64,000 bases of DNA from Pseudomonas capeferrum (GTDB lineage Bacteria; Pseudomonadota; Gammaproteobacteria; Pseudomonadales; Pseudomonadaceae), in NCBI RefSeq assembly GCF_013523055.1, contig NZ_JAAMQM010000024.1:1-64000 (forward strand). Direction: 5' to 3'. Within the stretch, counting starts at the first letter, position 1; the number at the start of each line of letters is the position of its first letter. The notes under the pieces were generated by a model. That model saw nothing but the letters and a program-made list of their open reading frames with translations, was not told where the DNA came from and ran no database searches. Both the position numbers and the translations under genes were made by a program. This document shows, one piece after another, positions 43,418 through 53,211 of the stretch.

Positions 43418-45856
43418 TTAAACAGGTTTCGCCTGAGCCACCATGTCTTCCAGTCGTTCCTTTTCCGCCTCCTTGATGTCTTCCTCGCTGACCATCTCGG
43501 CAATGGCGCTGAGACGCTCGACCACGCGGGCGTTGACGCTGCCTTCTGGGAATTCGCCCTTGTCGTCGGGCGCACCGGCATCCTCGCCCACCAGCAGACT
43601 CAGCGCCTCGTCAGCCTGGCTGACGGCATAGACGTGGAAGCGCCCCGCTTCCACCGCTTGCAGGACACGCTCGTCGAGCATGAGGGTAGTGACGTTGGCC
43701 TTCGGAATGATCACGCCCTGCTCGCCTGTCAGACCCCGCGCTTCGCACAGCCGGAAGAAGCCTTCGATCTTCTCGTTGACCCCGCCCACGGCCTGGACTT
43801 CGCCAAACTGATTGATCGAGCCGGTGATGGCAAAGCATTGCTTGAGCGGCGTCTTGGACAAGGCCGAGATCAACGTGCACACCTCGCCCAGTGACGCGCT
43901 GTCACCGTCCACGTAACCATAGGACTGCTCCAGGGCGATACTGGCCGAGATCGCCAGGGGGAATTCCTGGGCATAGCGACTGCCAAGGTAACCGGTGAGG
44001 ATCATCACGCCTTTTGAGTGAATGGGCTGGCCCAGGTTGACCTCACGCTCGATGTCGACGATGCCGCTGCCGCCCGGGTACACGGTGGCGGAGATCCGGG
44101 CGGGTACGCCAAAGGCCGAATCACCGACTTCGAGCACGGTCAGCCCGTTGCACTTGCCGATGGCCGCGCCGTCGGTATCGATGAGGATGATGCCTGCAAG
44201 CATGTCATCGAGGATGCGGGCCGAAACCCGACCGGTACGCGTGGCCTTGGCCTTGAGGGCGCGCTCGATATGACCGGCGTCGGTCATCTCGTCACCCGCC
44301 AGTTGACGGATGAAGTCCGCCTCGCTGACCAACTGGAACAGGTCTCCTATACGCGCCGACAGACGTCCCTGGTGCTCGGCCAGGCGGGCGCTGTAGGTGG
44401 CCAAGCGCGCGACGGCGTCGGACGTCAGCGGCGCCATGCCTTCTTCGTTGGTACGCGTGCGCAGCAACTGCGCGAACTGCTCGAGATTTTCGTCGAGCAT
44501 CGGCATGTCTTCGTCGAAGTCCACCAGCACCCGGAACATCTCCTGGAAGTCCGGATCATGGTCCTGTAGGGCGTAGTAGAGCTGCCGCGAGCCGACGATG
44601 ACCAGCTTGACGTTGAGCGGGATCATCTGTGGGGTCAGGGAGACGGTAGCCACCCTACCCAGCTCGCCGAGCGGCGATTCCATCTTCAGCTTGCGCGACT
44701 GCAGGGCGCGCTTGAGCGCATCCCAGACAAAAGGCTCGCTCAGCATCTTCTCGGCCTCGAGCACCAGGAATCCGCCGTTGCCTCGATGCAGCGCACCCGG
44801 GCGCAGTTGCCGGTAGGAGGTGTAAAGCCCACCCTGGTCGGTGCTGTACTCGATGCGGCCGAACAGATTGTCATAGGTAGGATGCGGCTCGAACACCACC
44901 GGGGCTCCGCCGCTGGCGGGATGGCCGACGACCAGGCTTGGCGCGTACTGCTCCTCCAGCACCTTGCGCGCCACGGCATCGGTCTTGCTGTCATCGACCA
45001 GTTGCTCGACCACGGTGCGCAACAGGTTGAGCTGCATCGATTGCAGGTAGGCGCAGACAGCCGCGTTCTCGGCGTACTTCTCCGACAACGGGGCCAGCAG
45101 CGGCTCCAGGGCCAGGGTGATGGTCTCTTCGTTGAGCTGACGTAGCTGGTTGCCGGACTCGCGCTTCCACTGGGGAAGGCTGGCGAGTTCCTCGTTCAGG
45201 CGTTCCTCCAGGGCAGCGATGTCATCATGGAAACGTTCGCGGACCTCCTCGGGCAACTGGGCGAATTCGGCTTCGTCCAGGGCCTTGCCGTCGCTCATCG
45301 GAGTGAACGCGACATTCGTGCTGTCGCGGTAGAGGGCTACATCCTTCTCCAGCGAAACGCGCTCGATCACATCCAGGGCGCGGTCGTAGCGCTGGTTGAA
45401 AGCACGATCGATGGCGCTCTTCTTCTGCTGATAGGAAGGGTGCTCGAAGACTGCCGGAAAGGTCGACAACAGGTTGTCGATCAGGCCGTTCATATCGGCC
45501 GTGAACTCCTGAGCGCTACCGGGAGACAGTTCGAGCGCGCGCGGCTCGCGCAGATCGTCGAAGTTGTTGACGTACAGCCAGTCCGACGGAGTCTGCTGAC
45601 GCTTGCCCTCGGCCTTGAGGTAGCGTTTGACGAACGAGAAGCGCCCAGTACCGGGCTCGCCCATGACATACACGTTGTAACCGGGACGCGGCATGGCCAC
45701 GCCGAATTGCAGGGCCTCGACGGCTCTTTCCTGGCCCAGGACTCCACGGAAGGGTTCCAGATCGTCGGTATTGGCAAACGCAAACTGCTCAGGGGTAAAA
45801 CGCCGGGTCAGGGCTTCAGGCGCAAGACGCAAGCGCGCAGCGACAGGATCGGGCAT
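43418..45856 (-). CDS. Lon-like ATP-dependent protease (LonB/archaeal-Lon type)
   Basis: This 812-residue protein starts with an N-terminal region, then an AAA domain with GEPGTGRFSFVKRYL (about 67-81) as a diverged Walker A (Arg instead of Lys). A large insertion follows, then a Lon-type C-terminal protease domain (about 560-770). The catalytic Ser is in GDSASLGEV and the Lys in GGVNEKIEGFF. It matches the group of Lon-like proteases called COG1067. The altered Walker A makes ATP use uncertain. Substrates are unknown. Confidence 0.87.
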   Translation of the reverse strand: MPDPVAARLRLAPEALTRRFTPEQFAFANTDDLEPFRGVLGQERAVEALQFGVAMPRPGYNVYVMGEPGTGRFSFVKRYLKAEGKRQQTPSDWLYVNNFDDLREPRALELSPGSAQEFTADMNGLIDNLLSTFPAVFEHPSYQQKKSAIDRAFNQRYDRALDVIERVSLEKDVALYRDSTNVAFTPMSDGKALDEAEFAQLPEEVRERFHDDIAALEERLNEELASLPQWKRESGNQLRQLNEETITLALEPLLAPLSEKYAENAAVCAYLQSMQLNLLRTVVEQLVDDSKTDAVARKVLEEQYAPSLVVGHPASGGAPVVFEPHPTYDNLFGRIEYSTDQGGLYTSYRQLRPGALHRGNGGFLVLEAEKMLSEPFVWDALKRALQSRKLKMESPLGELGRVATVSLTPQMIPLNVKLVIVGSRQLYYALQDHDPDFQEMFRVLVDFDEDMPMLDENLEQFAQLLRTRTNEEGMAPLTSDAVARLATYSARLAEHQGRLSARIGDLFQLVSEADFIRQLAGDEMTDAGHIERALKAKATRTGRVSARILDDMLAGIILIDTDGAAIGKCNGLTVLEVGDSAFGVPARISATVYPGGSGIVDIEREVNLGQPIHSKGVMILTGYLGSRYAQEFPLAISASIALEQSYGYVDGDSASLGEVCTLISALSKTPLKQCFAITGSINQFGEVQAVGGVNEKIEGFFRLCEARGLTGEQGVIIPKANVTTLMLDERVLQAVEAGRFHVYAVSQADEALSLLVGEDAGAPDDKGEFPEGSVNARVVERLSAIAEMVSEEDIKEAEKERLEDMVAQAKPV

Positions 45857-46107
45857 TGGGCTTCCTTACTTCGGCGGGCGGATGAAAGCATTCTGGCGCC
45901 GCCTGCACACGGGTTGCAAGGTTCCAGCAGACTTTATGTCGATTCAACGTCATGAGTAATTTCTGTAATTTTTAGCAATAAGCAACGCAACCTTTGGATC
46001 GTGCCTAAACTCCAAACTGCGCGGGGAAGCGGATCGCCTTCCCGACCTGGCAATGGCACTGCCAGACCCTGACCTTTGGTAAGTCCAATGAAAACGAGAA
46101 CAAAGCT
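45857..46107. other. intergenic stretch
   Basis: Divergent promoters for the Lon-like protease and the DUF3015 gene must lie here; I see no clear -35/-10 pair or other feature. Confidence 0.35.
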
Positions 46108-46596
46108 ATGAAACGGATTCTTCTGGGTACGCTGTTCACCGTTGTTTCCCTCAACGCCATGGCGCAAGCGCCCGGCGGGCCGGATTGCGGCTGGGGCAAC
46201 ATGCTGTTCGAGGGCCAACGCGGCACGCCCGCTCACTTCCTGGCTTCCACCACCAACGGTACTTCCGGCAACGCCACCTTCGGCATGACCTCCGGCACCA
46301 ACGGCTGCTCGACCAATGCGTCGCTCACCTATGGCGGCAAGTCCTGGTTCGCCATGAACGGCATGATGAACGAGCTTTCCGAAGACATGGCCAAAGGCCA
46401 GGGCGAAGCCCTGACCACCTACGCCGTCGTCCTCGGCGTTGCCCCTGAAGATCGCGCGCACTTCGCCGCGGTCACCCACGAGCATTTCCAGGAAATCTTC
46501 AGCAGCGCAGACGCTACCGCCGAAGACGTTCACGGCAACACCCTGGCAGTCCTGAAAACCGACCCACGCCTGGCCAAATACGCCACCGAGGCTTGA
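46108..46596 (+). CDS. DUF3015 exported protein
   Basis: This 162-residue protein has a signal peptide (cut after NAMAQA, about residue 20) and the DUF3015 body: GPDCGWGNMLFEGQ, then an STTNGTSGNATFGMTSGT repeat-like part, Cys residues and a helical C-terminus. It is likely periplasmic or outer-membrane associated. The function is unknown. It is followed by a DUF4105 gene 77 bases later on the same strand. Confidence 0.8.
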   Translation: MKRILLGTLFTVVSLNAMAQAPGGPDCGWGNMLFEGQRGTPAHFLASTTNGTSGNATFGMTSGTNGCSTNASLTYGGKSWFAMNGMMNELSEDMAKGQGEALTTYAVVLGVAPEDRAHFAAVTHEHFQEIFSSADATAEDVHGNTLAVLKTDPRLAKYATEA

Positions 46597-46673
46597 GCCC
46601 GGCCTCCCCGCCCCTGATACCAGGGGCGGGATTTCGCTATCCTTTCGGCATCATCCAGACTTAGTTGCCCGAC

Positions 46674-48527
46674 ATGCTCAAACGCCTTGCCTATCTGGCG
46701 CTCTGCGCCTGCGCTCCGCTGCACGCTGCTTCCCTGCCGGATGAAACTCGACTCGAGCAACTGGCCAACACCCCCTACTGGATCGCGCTGGGTCACTACG
46801 AAACCGGCAAGCTTGGCGGTTGGCGCAGTTATGTGGACGACCAGCGCTTTTTCCTGGCAGAAGACGGCGCACACCACCCTGCTCGCGAACTGCGAGCCAC
46901 GGTAGAGGCGCTGTATGCACCTGCCAGTCTGGGCGACAAGCATGCCCAATGCGTCTTCCCGGCACGGAATCGTTGGTTGCGCGATCAACTGCAACTGACC
47001 GACCTGCCTCAGCCGGACTGCCAGCAATACACCCAGTGGTACAAGGACGTCTCGCCCCATAGCGCCGTACTGGTGTTTCCTGCCGCCTACCTGAACAGCC
47101 CCTCCTCGATGTTCGGCCACACCTTGTTGCGCATCGACCAGATCGACGCCCAGCGCAACAACACCGCGCTGCTGAGCTATGCGATCAACTTCGGGGCCTA
47201 TATCGAAGGCAGTGACAACAGCATCCTCTATGCCTGGAAAGGCCTGATGGGTGGTTATCCCGGTCTGTTCGCGCTGGTGCCCTACCAGGAAAAGCTGGCC
47301 GAATATCGCAGCCTGGAGAACCGCGACCTGTGGGAGTACGAGCTGAACCTCACACCCCAGGAGACCGGACGCATGGTCGAGCACGTCTGGGAGCTCAAGC
47401 AGATCCAGTTCGACTATTTCTTCTTCGACGAAAACTGCTCGTACCGCCTGCTCGAACTGCTTCAGGTCGCCCGTCCGGGCCTGGACCTGACGTCACAGTT
47501 TCCGTTGACCGCGATCCCCACCGACACGGTGAAGGCGGTCAAGCAATCGGGGCTGGTCGCCAACACCCATTACCGACCGTCACGCGAGCGCGAGCTGCTG
47601 GCCCGTGCAGAGCCGCTGGACAAGGCCGAACAGCAGCAGGTGTTGGCGGTCAGTGCCGATATCGACCGCTTGCAAAGCCCCGACTTTATGTCACTGCCCC
47701 GCGACCGTCAGGCCTTGGTACAGGACGCCGCCTACCGCCTGGAGCGCTATCGCGCAACCGGTCGTGAACGAGATCCGCAACAGGCGCAGCGCAGCTTCGA
47801 GCTGCTGCGGGCGATCAACCGCAATCCTCCGCCACCGTTGGAGATCGAACGCCCTGGCCTGCCCGAAGACGGCCACCAGTCGCGCACCTGGCAATTGGGC
47901 GTGGGTTCGCGCGATGACCGCGCCTTCGCCGAGTACGGCTTGCGCATGGCGTATCACGACCTCAATGACAACGCCTACGGCTTCCCCCTCGGCGCACAGA
48001 TCGAGATCCTTCAGCTCAAGCTGCGCCAGTATGAGGGCAATGACTGGCAAGTGCAGCGGCTGGACCTGGCCACGATTCGTTCACTGACACCGCGCAACGC
48101 CCTGTTGCAACCTTGGTCCTGGCAGGTCGCCGGCGGCCTGGAACGGGTGCCGGGCAAGCATGGCGACGAAGTCCTGGTCAGTCATGTCAACGGCGGGGCC
48201 GGCGGGACCTGGGAGCTTGCCGACGGCCTGCTCGGTTTTGCATTGGGCACCGTGCGGGTCGAGCATCACAATGACTTCGCGCAGTTCATCGCCCCTGCAG
48301 CCGGTTTCAATGGCGGCCTGCTGTGGCGCAACGGCCTGGGCAATCTGAGCCTGGAAGCCAAGGGCGATTACTTCACCAATGGCGAAGTGCGCCGCAGCCT
48401 GAGCCTCAATCAGCAGTGGGAGATCAATCGCGACCTTGGCCTGCGACTGAGCGCCAAGCGTGAGTTCAGCCAACTGGCCTCGGCGCAGAACGAGGTGATG
48501 CTGGAGCTCAAGTGGTACCACTACTGA
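46674..48527 (+). CDS. DUF4105 outer-envelope protein
   Basis: This 617-residue protein has a signal peptide (cut near LHAA, residue 19). The DUF4105 (Lnb N-terminal-like) domain includes PSSMFGHTLLRID and DENCSYRLLELL, with the Cys/His pair that resembles papain-like or NlpC-like active sites. The C-terminal 250 residues are strand-rich and could be an outer-membrane barrel. The gene follows the DUF3015 gene on the same strand. The function is unknown, though proteins of this family include a lacto-N-biosidase accessory and a lipoprotein N-acyl transferase (Lnb). Confidence 0.75.
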   Translation: MLKRLAYLALCACAPLHAASLPDETRLEQLANTPYWIALGHYETGKLGGWRSYVDDQRFFLAEDGAHHPARELRATVEALYAPASLGDKHAQCVFPARNRWLRDQLQLTDLPQPDCQQYTQWYKDVSPHSAVLVFPAAYLNSPSSMFGHTLLRIDQIDAQRNNTALLSYAINFGAYIEGSDNSILYAWKGLMGGYPGLFALVPYQEKLAEYRSLENRDLWEYELNLTPQETGRMVEHVWELKQIQFDYFFFDENCSYRLLELLQVARPGLDLTSQFPLTAIPTDTVKAVKQSGLVANTHYRPSRERELLARAEPLDKAEQQQVLAVSADIDRLQSPDFMSLPRDRQALVQDAAYRLERYRATGRERDPQQAQRSFELLRAINRNPPPPLEIERPGLPEDGHQSRTWQLGVGSRDDRAFAEYGLRMAYHDLNDNAYGFPLGAQIEILQLKLRQYEGNDWQVQRLDLATIRSLTPRNALLQPWSWQVAGGLERVPGKHGDEVLVSHVNGGAGGTWELADGLLGFALGTVRVEHHNDFAQFIAPAAGFNGGLLWRNGLGNLSLEAKGDYFTNGEVRRSLSLNQQWEINRDLGLRLSAKREFSQLASAQNEVMLELKWYHY

Positions 48528-48589
48528 TATTGAACCTGTCGTCATGATCCGCGTCCTGATAGAGAGAGCATCGAGAGGATCCGACAGCC

Positions 48590-49099
48590 ATGAGCCGAGC
48601 ATTCGTTAACGAAGACCAGGCCGCGGCACAGGCCAGCCAACCGGTCGAGCGCAGGGTCAGTGACCAGCCCAACTACGTCACGGCCCTTGGCCTGACCCAG
48701 TTGCAACAGCGCGTGGCGACCCTGAACGCCCTGCGCAGCGAGCTGCTGGCTCAAGGCGAGCGCGCCGACAAGCAGCGCCTGGCGGACAGCGAGCGCGACC
48801 TGCGTTATTTCACCGCGCGCTTGCAGAGCGCGCAGGTCGTGCCCCCCGCGACCTCGCGAGACAAGGTGCAGATCGGTAGCTGGGTGAGTTTTGTCGATGA
48901 ACAGGACCACGAGCAGCAGGTGCAGCTGGTCGGCGAGGACCAGGCCGATGCTGCGCAGGGCCTGGTCAACTGGGGCTCACCGCTGGGGCGAGCCCTGCTC
49001 GGTGCAGGGCTGGGCGATGAAGTGTTGTGGCGACGACCCGCGGGTGATCGGACGATCGAGATCGTCGCCATCAATGCGCAGGATCAGACCACGCCCTGA
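48590..49099 (+). CDS. GreA/GreB-family transcription factor-like protein
   Basis: This 169-residue protein has a coiled-coil N-terminal half (about 45-85, LQQRVATLNALRSELLAQGERADKQRLADSERD-like helical region) and a C-terminal GreA/GreB domain (about 95-160) with VQIGSWVSFVDEQ and INWGSPLGRALLG-type sequence (VNWGSPLGRALLG). Gre factors help stalled RNA polymerase. The usual acidic tip residues are not clearly conserved, so it may be a variant. It converges with gdhA and overlaps its end by 16 bases. Confidence 0.75.
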   Translation: MSRAFVNEDQAAAQASQPVERRVSDQPNYVTALGLTQLQQRVATLNALRSELLAQGERADKQRLADSERDLRYFTARLQSAQVVPPATSRDKVQIGSWVSFVDEQDHEQQVQLVGEDQADAAQGLVNWGSPLGRALLGAGLGDEVLWRRPAGDRTIEIVAINAQDQTTP

Positions 49100-50424
49100 G
49101 CCAGCATGGCGTCGGCCACCTTGACGAAGCCGGCGATATTGGCGCCTTTCACATAGTTGACGCTGCCGTCGGCTTCTTCTCCGTAGTGCACGCAGGCATG
49201 GTGGATCGACTGCATGATGTGGTGCAGCTTGCTGTCCACTTCGCCCGCGGTCCATAGCAGGCGCATGGCGTTCTGCGACATCTCCAGGCCACTGACCGCG
49301 ACACCGCCCGCGTTGGATGCCTTGCCTGGCGCGAACAGCGTGCCGGCTTCGAGGAAGACATCCACTGCCTCGAGATTGGTCGGCATGTTCGCCCCTTCAG
49401 CTACGCAGATGCAGCCGTTGCGCAGCAAGGTACGCGCGTCTTCGGCGTCCAGTTCGTTCTGGGTGGCGCATGGCAAGGCGATGTCGCATTGCAGGCTCCA
49501 TGGCGTCTGACCCTTGCGGAACTCCAGACCGAACTGCTCGGCAAGTTCGCTGATGCGACCGCGCTTGACGTTCTTGAGCTCCATCAGCGCATCCCATTGG
49601 GCATCGTTCAGGCCTGCCTCGCAGTACAGCGTACCCTCGGAGTCCGACAGTGAAATCACCTTGCCGCCCAGGTCCATGACCTTGCGAGCGGCATATTGGG
49701 CAACGTTGCCGGAGCCCGAGATCGCGACGCGACGGCCATCGATACGCTTGCCCTGGCGCTTGAGCATTTCTTCGGCGAAGTAGACGCAGCCGTAGCCGGT
49801 CGCCTCGGGACGGATCAGGCTGCCCCCGTAGGTCATGCCCTTGCCGGTCAGTACCGAGGTGAACTGGTTGGCCAGGCGCTTGTACTGCCCGAACATGAAA
49901 CCGATCTCGCGCGCGCCGACACCGATATCGCCGGCCGGTACATCGAGGTCGGCACCGATATGACGGTACAGCTCGCTCATGAAGGCCTGGCAGAAACGCA
50001 TGACCTCGGCGTCGCTCTTGCCCTTGGGGTCGAAATCCGAACCGCCCTTGCCCCCGCCCATCGGCAGCGAGGTCAGGGAGTTCTTGAACACCTGCTCGAA
50101 CGCCAGGAACTTCAGCACGCCGAGGTTGACCGAGCGATGGAAGCGCAAGCCACCCTTGTACGGGCCGATGGCACTGCTCATCTGGATGCGGTAGCCGCGG
50201 TTGACCTGGACCTTGCCTTGATCATCGACCCACGATACGCGGAACAGGATCGCGCGCTCCGGTTCGACCATGCGATCGAGAATGCCGGCTTGCAGGTAGT
50301 GAGGATTGGCCTCGAGGAAGGGCCAGAGACTGCGCAACACTTCTTCCACCGCCTGGTGGAATTCGGGCTGGGCGGGGTCGCGTTGCTTGAGGCGAGCAAG
50401 GAAATCGTCGACGGATTCGAGCAT
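49084..50424 (-). CDS. gdhA: NADP-specific glutamate dehydrogenase
   Basis: This 446-residue enzyme makes glutamate from 2-oxoglutarate and ammonium. The active-site region GGLRFHRSVNLGVLKFLAFEQ and the GGGKGGSDFDPKG loop are visible, along with VAISGSGNVAQYA (the nucleotide-binding fold). The ATG at 50424 gives the normal N-terminus; the GTG at 50439 is less likely. The last 16 bases overlap the convergent Gre-type gene. Confidence 0.95.
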   Translation of the reverse strand: MLESVDDFLARLKQRDPAQPEFHQAVEEVLRSLWPFLEANPHYLQAGILDRMVEPERAILFRVSWVDDQGKVQVNRGYRIQMSSAIGPYKGGLRFHRSVNLGVLKFLAFEQVFKNSLTSLPMGGGKGGSDFDPKGKSDAEVMRFCQAFMSELYRHIGADLDVPAGDIGVGAREIGFMFGQYKRLANQFTSVLTGKGMTYGGSLIRPEATGYGCVYFAEEMLKRQGKRIDGRRVAISGSGNVAQYAARKVMDLGGKVISLSDSEGTLYCEAGLNDAQWDALMELKNVKRGRISELAEQFGLEFRKGQTPWSLQCDIALPCATQNELDAEDARTLLRNGCICVAEGANMPTNLEAVDVFLEAGTLFAPGKASNAGGVAVSGLEMSQNAMRLLWTAGEVDSKLHHIMQSIHHACVHYGEEADGSVNYVKGANIAGFVKVADAMLAQGVV

Positions 50425-50639
50425 GGAGACATTCACCAAGAGGAGTGGACTTATTGATTTTTCCCGACTTTATCAAGATTGAGTCGCACCGCAACAGGGC
50501 GGAATGTCGTTTTTTTGAAATTTTTTGGTGCATTGGTATAAATGTATACAAAGCACGGAGGGTCTACGTGGGGTTAAGTCTCATGGGTAGTAAGGTAGGC
50601 AAGCATTCGCTTTTTCAAGGTCGAGGCTTGTTATCTTGA

Positions 50640-50765
50640 AATCTGCTGTGCGACGTATGGCCTCATCGCGGGACAAGCCCGCTCGCCACTGGAGCGCGCA
50701 GCGAAGATATTCTAGGTGGCGAGCGGGCTCGTCCCGCGATGAGGCCATGCGCCGTACAGCAGATT
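50640..50765. repeat. near-perfect REP doublet between gdhA and ettA
   Basis: A 126-base region folds on itself. The outer arms (AATCTGCTGT and ACAGCAGATT) and the inner arms (TGGCCTCATCGCGGGACAAGC and its complement with GTGGCGAGCGGGCTCG) are mostly perfect. This is a repetitive extragenic palindrome pair as found all over pseudomonad genomes. Confidence 0.85.
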
Positions 50766-50827
50766 CGACGGCTGCAAGCTGAACATGCCCCGTCCTGGCT
50801 GCTCAACGGATCATTGCAATACGCACA

Positions 50828-50860
50828 AGAATGGGGCCCTTGAGGGCCCCATTCTTGTGC
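50828..50860 (-). terminator. terminator after ettA
   Basis: CAAGAATGGGGCCC pairs with GGGCCCCATTCTTG around TTGA, a 14-base perfect stem, just after the ettA stop on the minus strand. Confidence 0.75.
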
Positions 50861-50873
50861 AGCAGGCAGAGTC

Positions 50874-52541
50874 TTACTGGGCCAGCTTCTTGTGTCTTAC
50901 CCGGTGCGGTTGCGCGGCAGCGTCACCCAGGCGTTTCTTGCGGTCAGCTTCGTATTCGGTGTAGTTACCTTCGAAGAACACCACGTTCGAGTCGTCTTCG
51001 TACGCCAGGATATGCGTGGCCACACGGTCAAGGAACCAACGGTCGTGGGAAATCACGATGGCCGCGCCCGGGAAGTCCAGCAGCGCTTCTTCGAGGGAGC
51101 GAAGCGTCTCGACGTCGAGGTCGTTGGACGGTTCGTCGAGCAGCAGGACGTTGCCACCCTCCTTCAGCGTCAGGGCCAGGTGCAGACGACCACGTTCACC
51201 GCCGGAGAGGTCCCTGACGAACTTCTGCTGGTCGCCACCCTTGAAGTTGAAGCGGCCGACGTAGGTACGCGAAGGAATCTCGTAGTTGCCGATGCGGATC
51301 ATGTCCGAACCATCGGAAACCTGCTGGAACACGGTCTTGCCGCCGTCCAGGTCCTCTCGGCTCTGGTCGACGCACGCCAATTGAACGGTATCGCCGATCT
51401 CGATGCTGCCCGAGTCTGGTTGCTCCTTGCCCATCAGCATGCGGAACAGGGTCGACTTACCGGCGCCGTTGCCGCCGATCACGCCAACGATGGCGCCCTT
51501 GGGCATGGCGAAGGACAGGTTCTCGATCAAGACGCGATCGCCATAACCCTTGGAGACGTTCTTGAACTCGATGACCTTGTCGCCCAGGCGTGGGCCTGCG
51601 GGGATATAGATCTCGTTGGTCTCGCTACGCTTCTGGAATTCCTGCGACTGCATCTCTTCGAAACGCGCCAGACGAGCCTTGGACTTGGACTGGCGGGCCT
51701 TGGCGCCCTTGCGCACCCACTCCAGCTCCTCCTTCATGGCCTTTTCGTGAGCGCTCTGCTGCTTGGATTCCTGCGCCAGACGATCCGACTTGGCTTCCAG
51801 CCAGCCGGAATAGTTGCCTTCGTACGGGATACCGGCACCACGGTCCAGTTCGAGAATCCAGCCAGCGACGTTGTCGAGGAAGTAACGGTCGTGGGTGATC
51901 GCGACCACGGTCCCCGGGAAGTCATGCAGGAAACGCTCGAGCCATGCGACCGAGTCGGCGTCCAGGTGGTTGGTCGGCTCGTCGAGCAGCAACATGTCGG
52001 GTGCCGACAGCAGCAGACGGCAAAGGGCGACACGGCGCTTCTCGCCACCGGACAGGTGTTCGATGCGCGCATCCCAGGCTGGCAGGCGCAGTGCGTCGGC
52101 GGCCACTTCGAGCTGGCGCTCGAGGTTGTGACCGTCGGCGGCCTGGAGAATGGATTCGAGCTTGGCCTGTTCGGCCGCCAGTGCGTCGAAATCGGCATCG
52201 GGCTCGGCGTAGGCCGCGTAGACCTCGTCCAGGCGAGCCTGGGCATTCTTGATGACGCTGACCGCTTCCTCGACCACTTCACGAACGGTCTTGCTCGCAT
52301 CGAGCTGCGGTTCCTGGGGCAGGTAACCGACGTTCAGCTCGGGCATCGGACGCGCTTCGCCGTCGAACTCTTTGTCGACCCCGGCCATGATCCGCAGCAA
52401 GGTCGACTTGCCCGCGCCGTTGAGACCGAGCACGCCGATCTTGGCGCCCGGGAAGAACGACAGTGAAATGTTCTTGAGAATTTCCCGCTTCGGCGGCACG
52501 ACCTTGCTCAGCCGATGCATGGTGTAGACGTATTGAGCCAA
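50874..52541 (-). CDS. ettA: energy-dependent translational throttle protein EttA (ABC-F)
   Basis: This 555-residue ABC-F protein binds the ribosomal E site and controls early elongation according to the ATP/ADP ratio. Both nucleotide domains are complete: the first has GLNGAGKSTLL and an LSGGEKRRVAL signature, and the second has GGNGAGKSTLF with LSGGERGRLHLA. The linker and toe-like arms are present. The start is a TTG at 52541 with GAGG upstream, giving the usual AQYVYTMHRLSK; the longer frame to 52622 is not typical. Length matches EttA exactly. Confidence 0.94.
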   Translation of the reverse strand: MAQYVYTMHRLSKVVPPKREILKNISLSFFPGAKIGVLGLNGAGKSTLLRIMAGVDKEFDGEARPMPELNVGYLPQEPQLDASKTVREVVEEAVSVIKNAQARLDEVYAAYAEPDADFDALAAEQAKLESILQAADGHNLERQLEVAADALRLPAWDARIEHLSGGEKRRVALCRLLLSAPDMLLLDEPTNHLDADSVAWLERFLHDFPGTVVAITHDRYFLDNVAGWILELDRGAGIPYEGNYSGWLEAKSDRLAQESKQQSAHEKAMKEELEWVRKGAKARQSKSKARLARFEEMQSQEFQKRSETNEIYIPAGPRLGDKVIEFKNVSKGYGDRVLIENLSFAMPKGAIVGVIGGNGAGKSTLFRMLMGKEQPDSGSIEIGDTVQLACVDQSREDLDGGKTVFQQVSDGSDMIRIGNYEIPSRTYVGRFNFKGGDQQKFVRDLSGGERGRLHLALTLKEGGNVLLLDEPSNDLDVETLRSLEEALLDFPGAAIVISHDRWFLDRVATHILAYEDDSNVVFFEGNYTEYEADRKKRLGDAAAQPHRVRHKKLAQ

Positions 52542-52746
52542 AACCAAGCCCTCTATCAGATAGGTAAAGACAGCGACAAAACCCACGCAGGCCGTTCGAC
52601 AACGCCATGCGGGACGTCGCAACAGAATCAGGCGATGTGTTTATGGTGTGTCATGGACAAAGTCGGTCATTCTACGCCAAGACAGGGCCTTGCGCAGATG
52701 CCGAATGGCAGCCGGCCATGAAAGACCGGCCAACTGCTAATAAAGG

Positions 52747-53109
52747 TCAGACGTGCGCCTGTTTGCGTGCGCCGCGCGGCAGACGGCAGCGCTCGGCTTG
52801 CCCCGCAAGACGGGCGCTCCAGTCGGCTTTCACACTGAAGCCTGCGACACGCGCAGCAGGCGCGGCGGGCTCGGCCAGCGGCCGTGCCGCGGGCGCAGCG
52901 GCCGTCTTGCGCAACTGGGCCAGCGAGGGGCTCTTGCGCATGCTGGTGACAGGCGCGCTGGCCTTGACCAGCGTACGCTGGCAGGACTTGCAGGACACGT
53001 CCTCGATCACCCGAGAGCTGACCAGCGTCGGGCTGTTGCGCCCGCAGGCGGAGTCGTTGCCATTGGCGGAATAATGCGTAACCAAAACCGTACATCTCCA
53101 AAGCGTCAT
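52747..53109 (-). CDS. small conserved protein with two CxxC-like pairs
   Basis: This 120-residue protein starts MTLWRCTVLVTHYSANGNDSAC and then has SRVIEDVSCKSCQRTL, with Cys residues that could bind a metal. The C-terminal half is Ala- and Pro-rich. I remember similar short proteins beside this locus in other Pseudomonas but know no function. No good ribosome site precedes the ATG at 53109. Confidence 0.5.
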   Translation of the reverse strand: MTLWRCTVLVTHYSANGNDSACGRNSPTLVSSRVIEDVSCKSCQRTLVKASAPVTSMRKSPSLAQLRKTAAAPAARPLAEPAAPAARVAGFSVKADWSARLAGQAERCRLPRGARKQAHV

Positions 53110-53211
53110 AAATAAAGCCGCTGCATTTTCGCACAGCTGCCCTGGCCCTGCCGATCCGGATGAGCCGAAGCCATATATCGCGCACGCTGGCACTTTGCCA
53201 CATTTGCGCGC

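Noticed and set aside
50640..50765. Repeats considered as a CRISPR array
   Set aside because: There are only two arms and they are inverted, not direct, with no spacers; it is a REP pair.
50892..52466. 524-codon plus-strand frame
   Set aside because: Antisense to ettA; the Val/Leu/Gly-rich translation is typical of a shadow.
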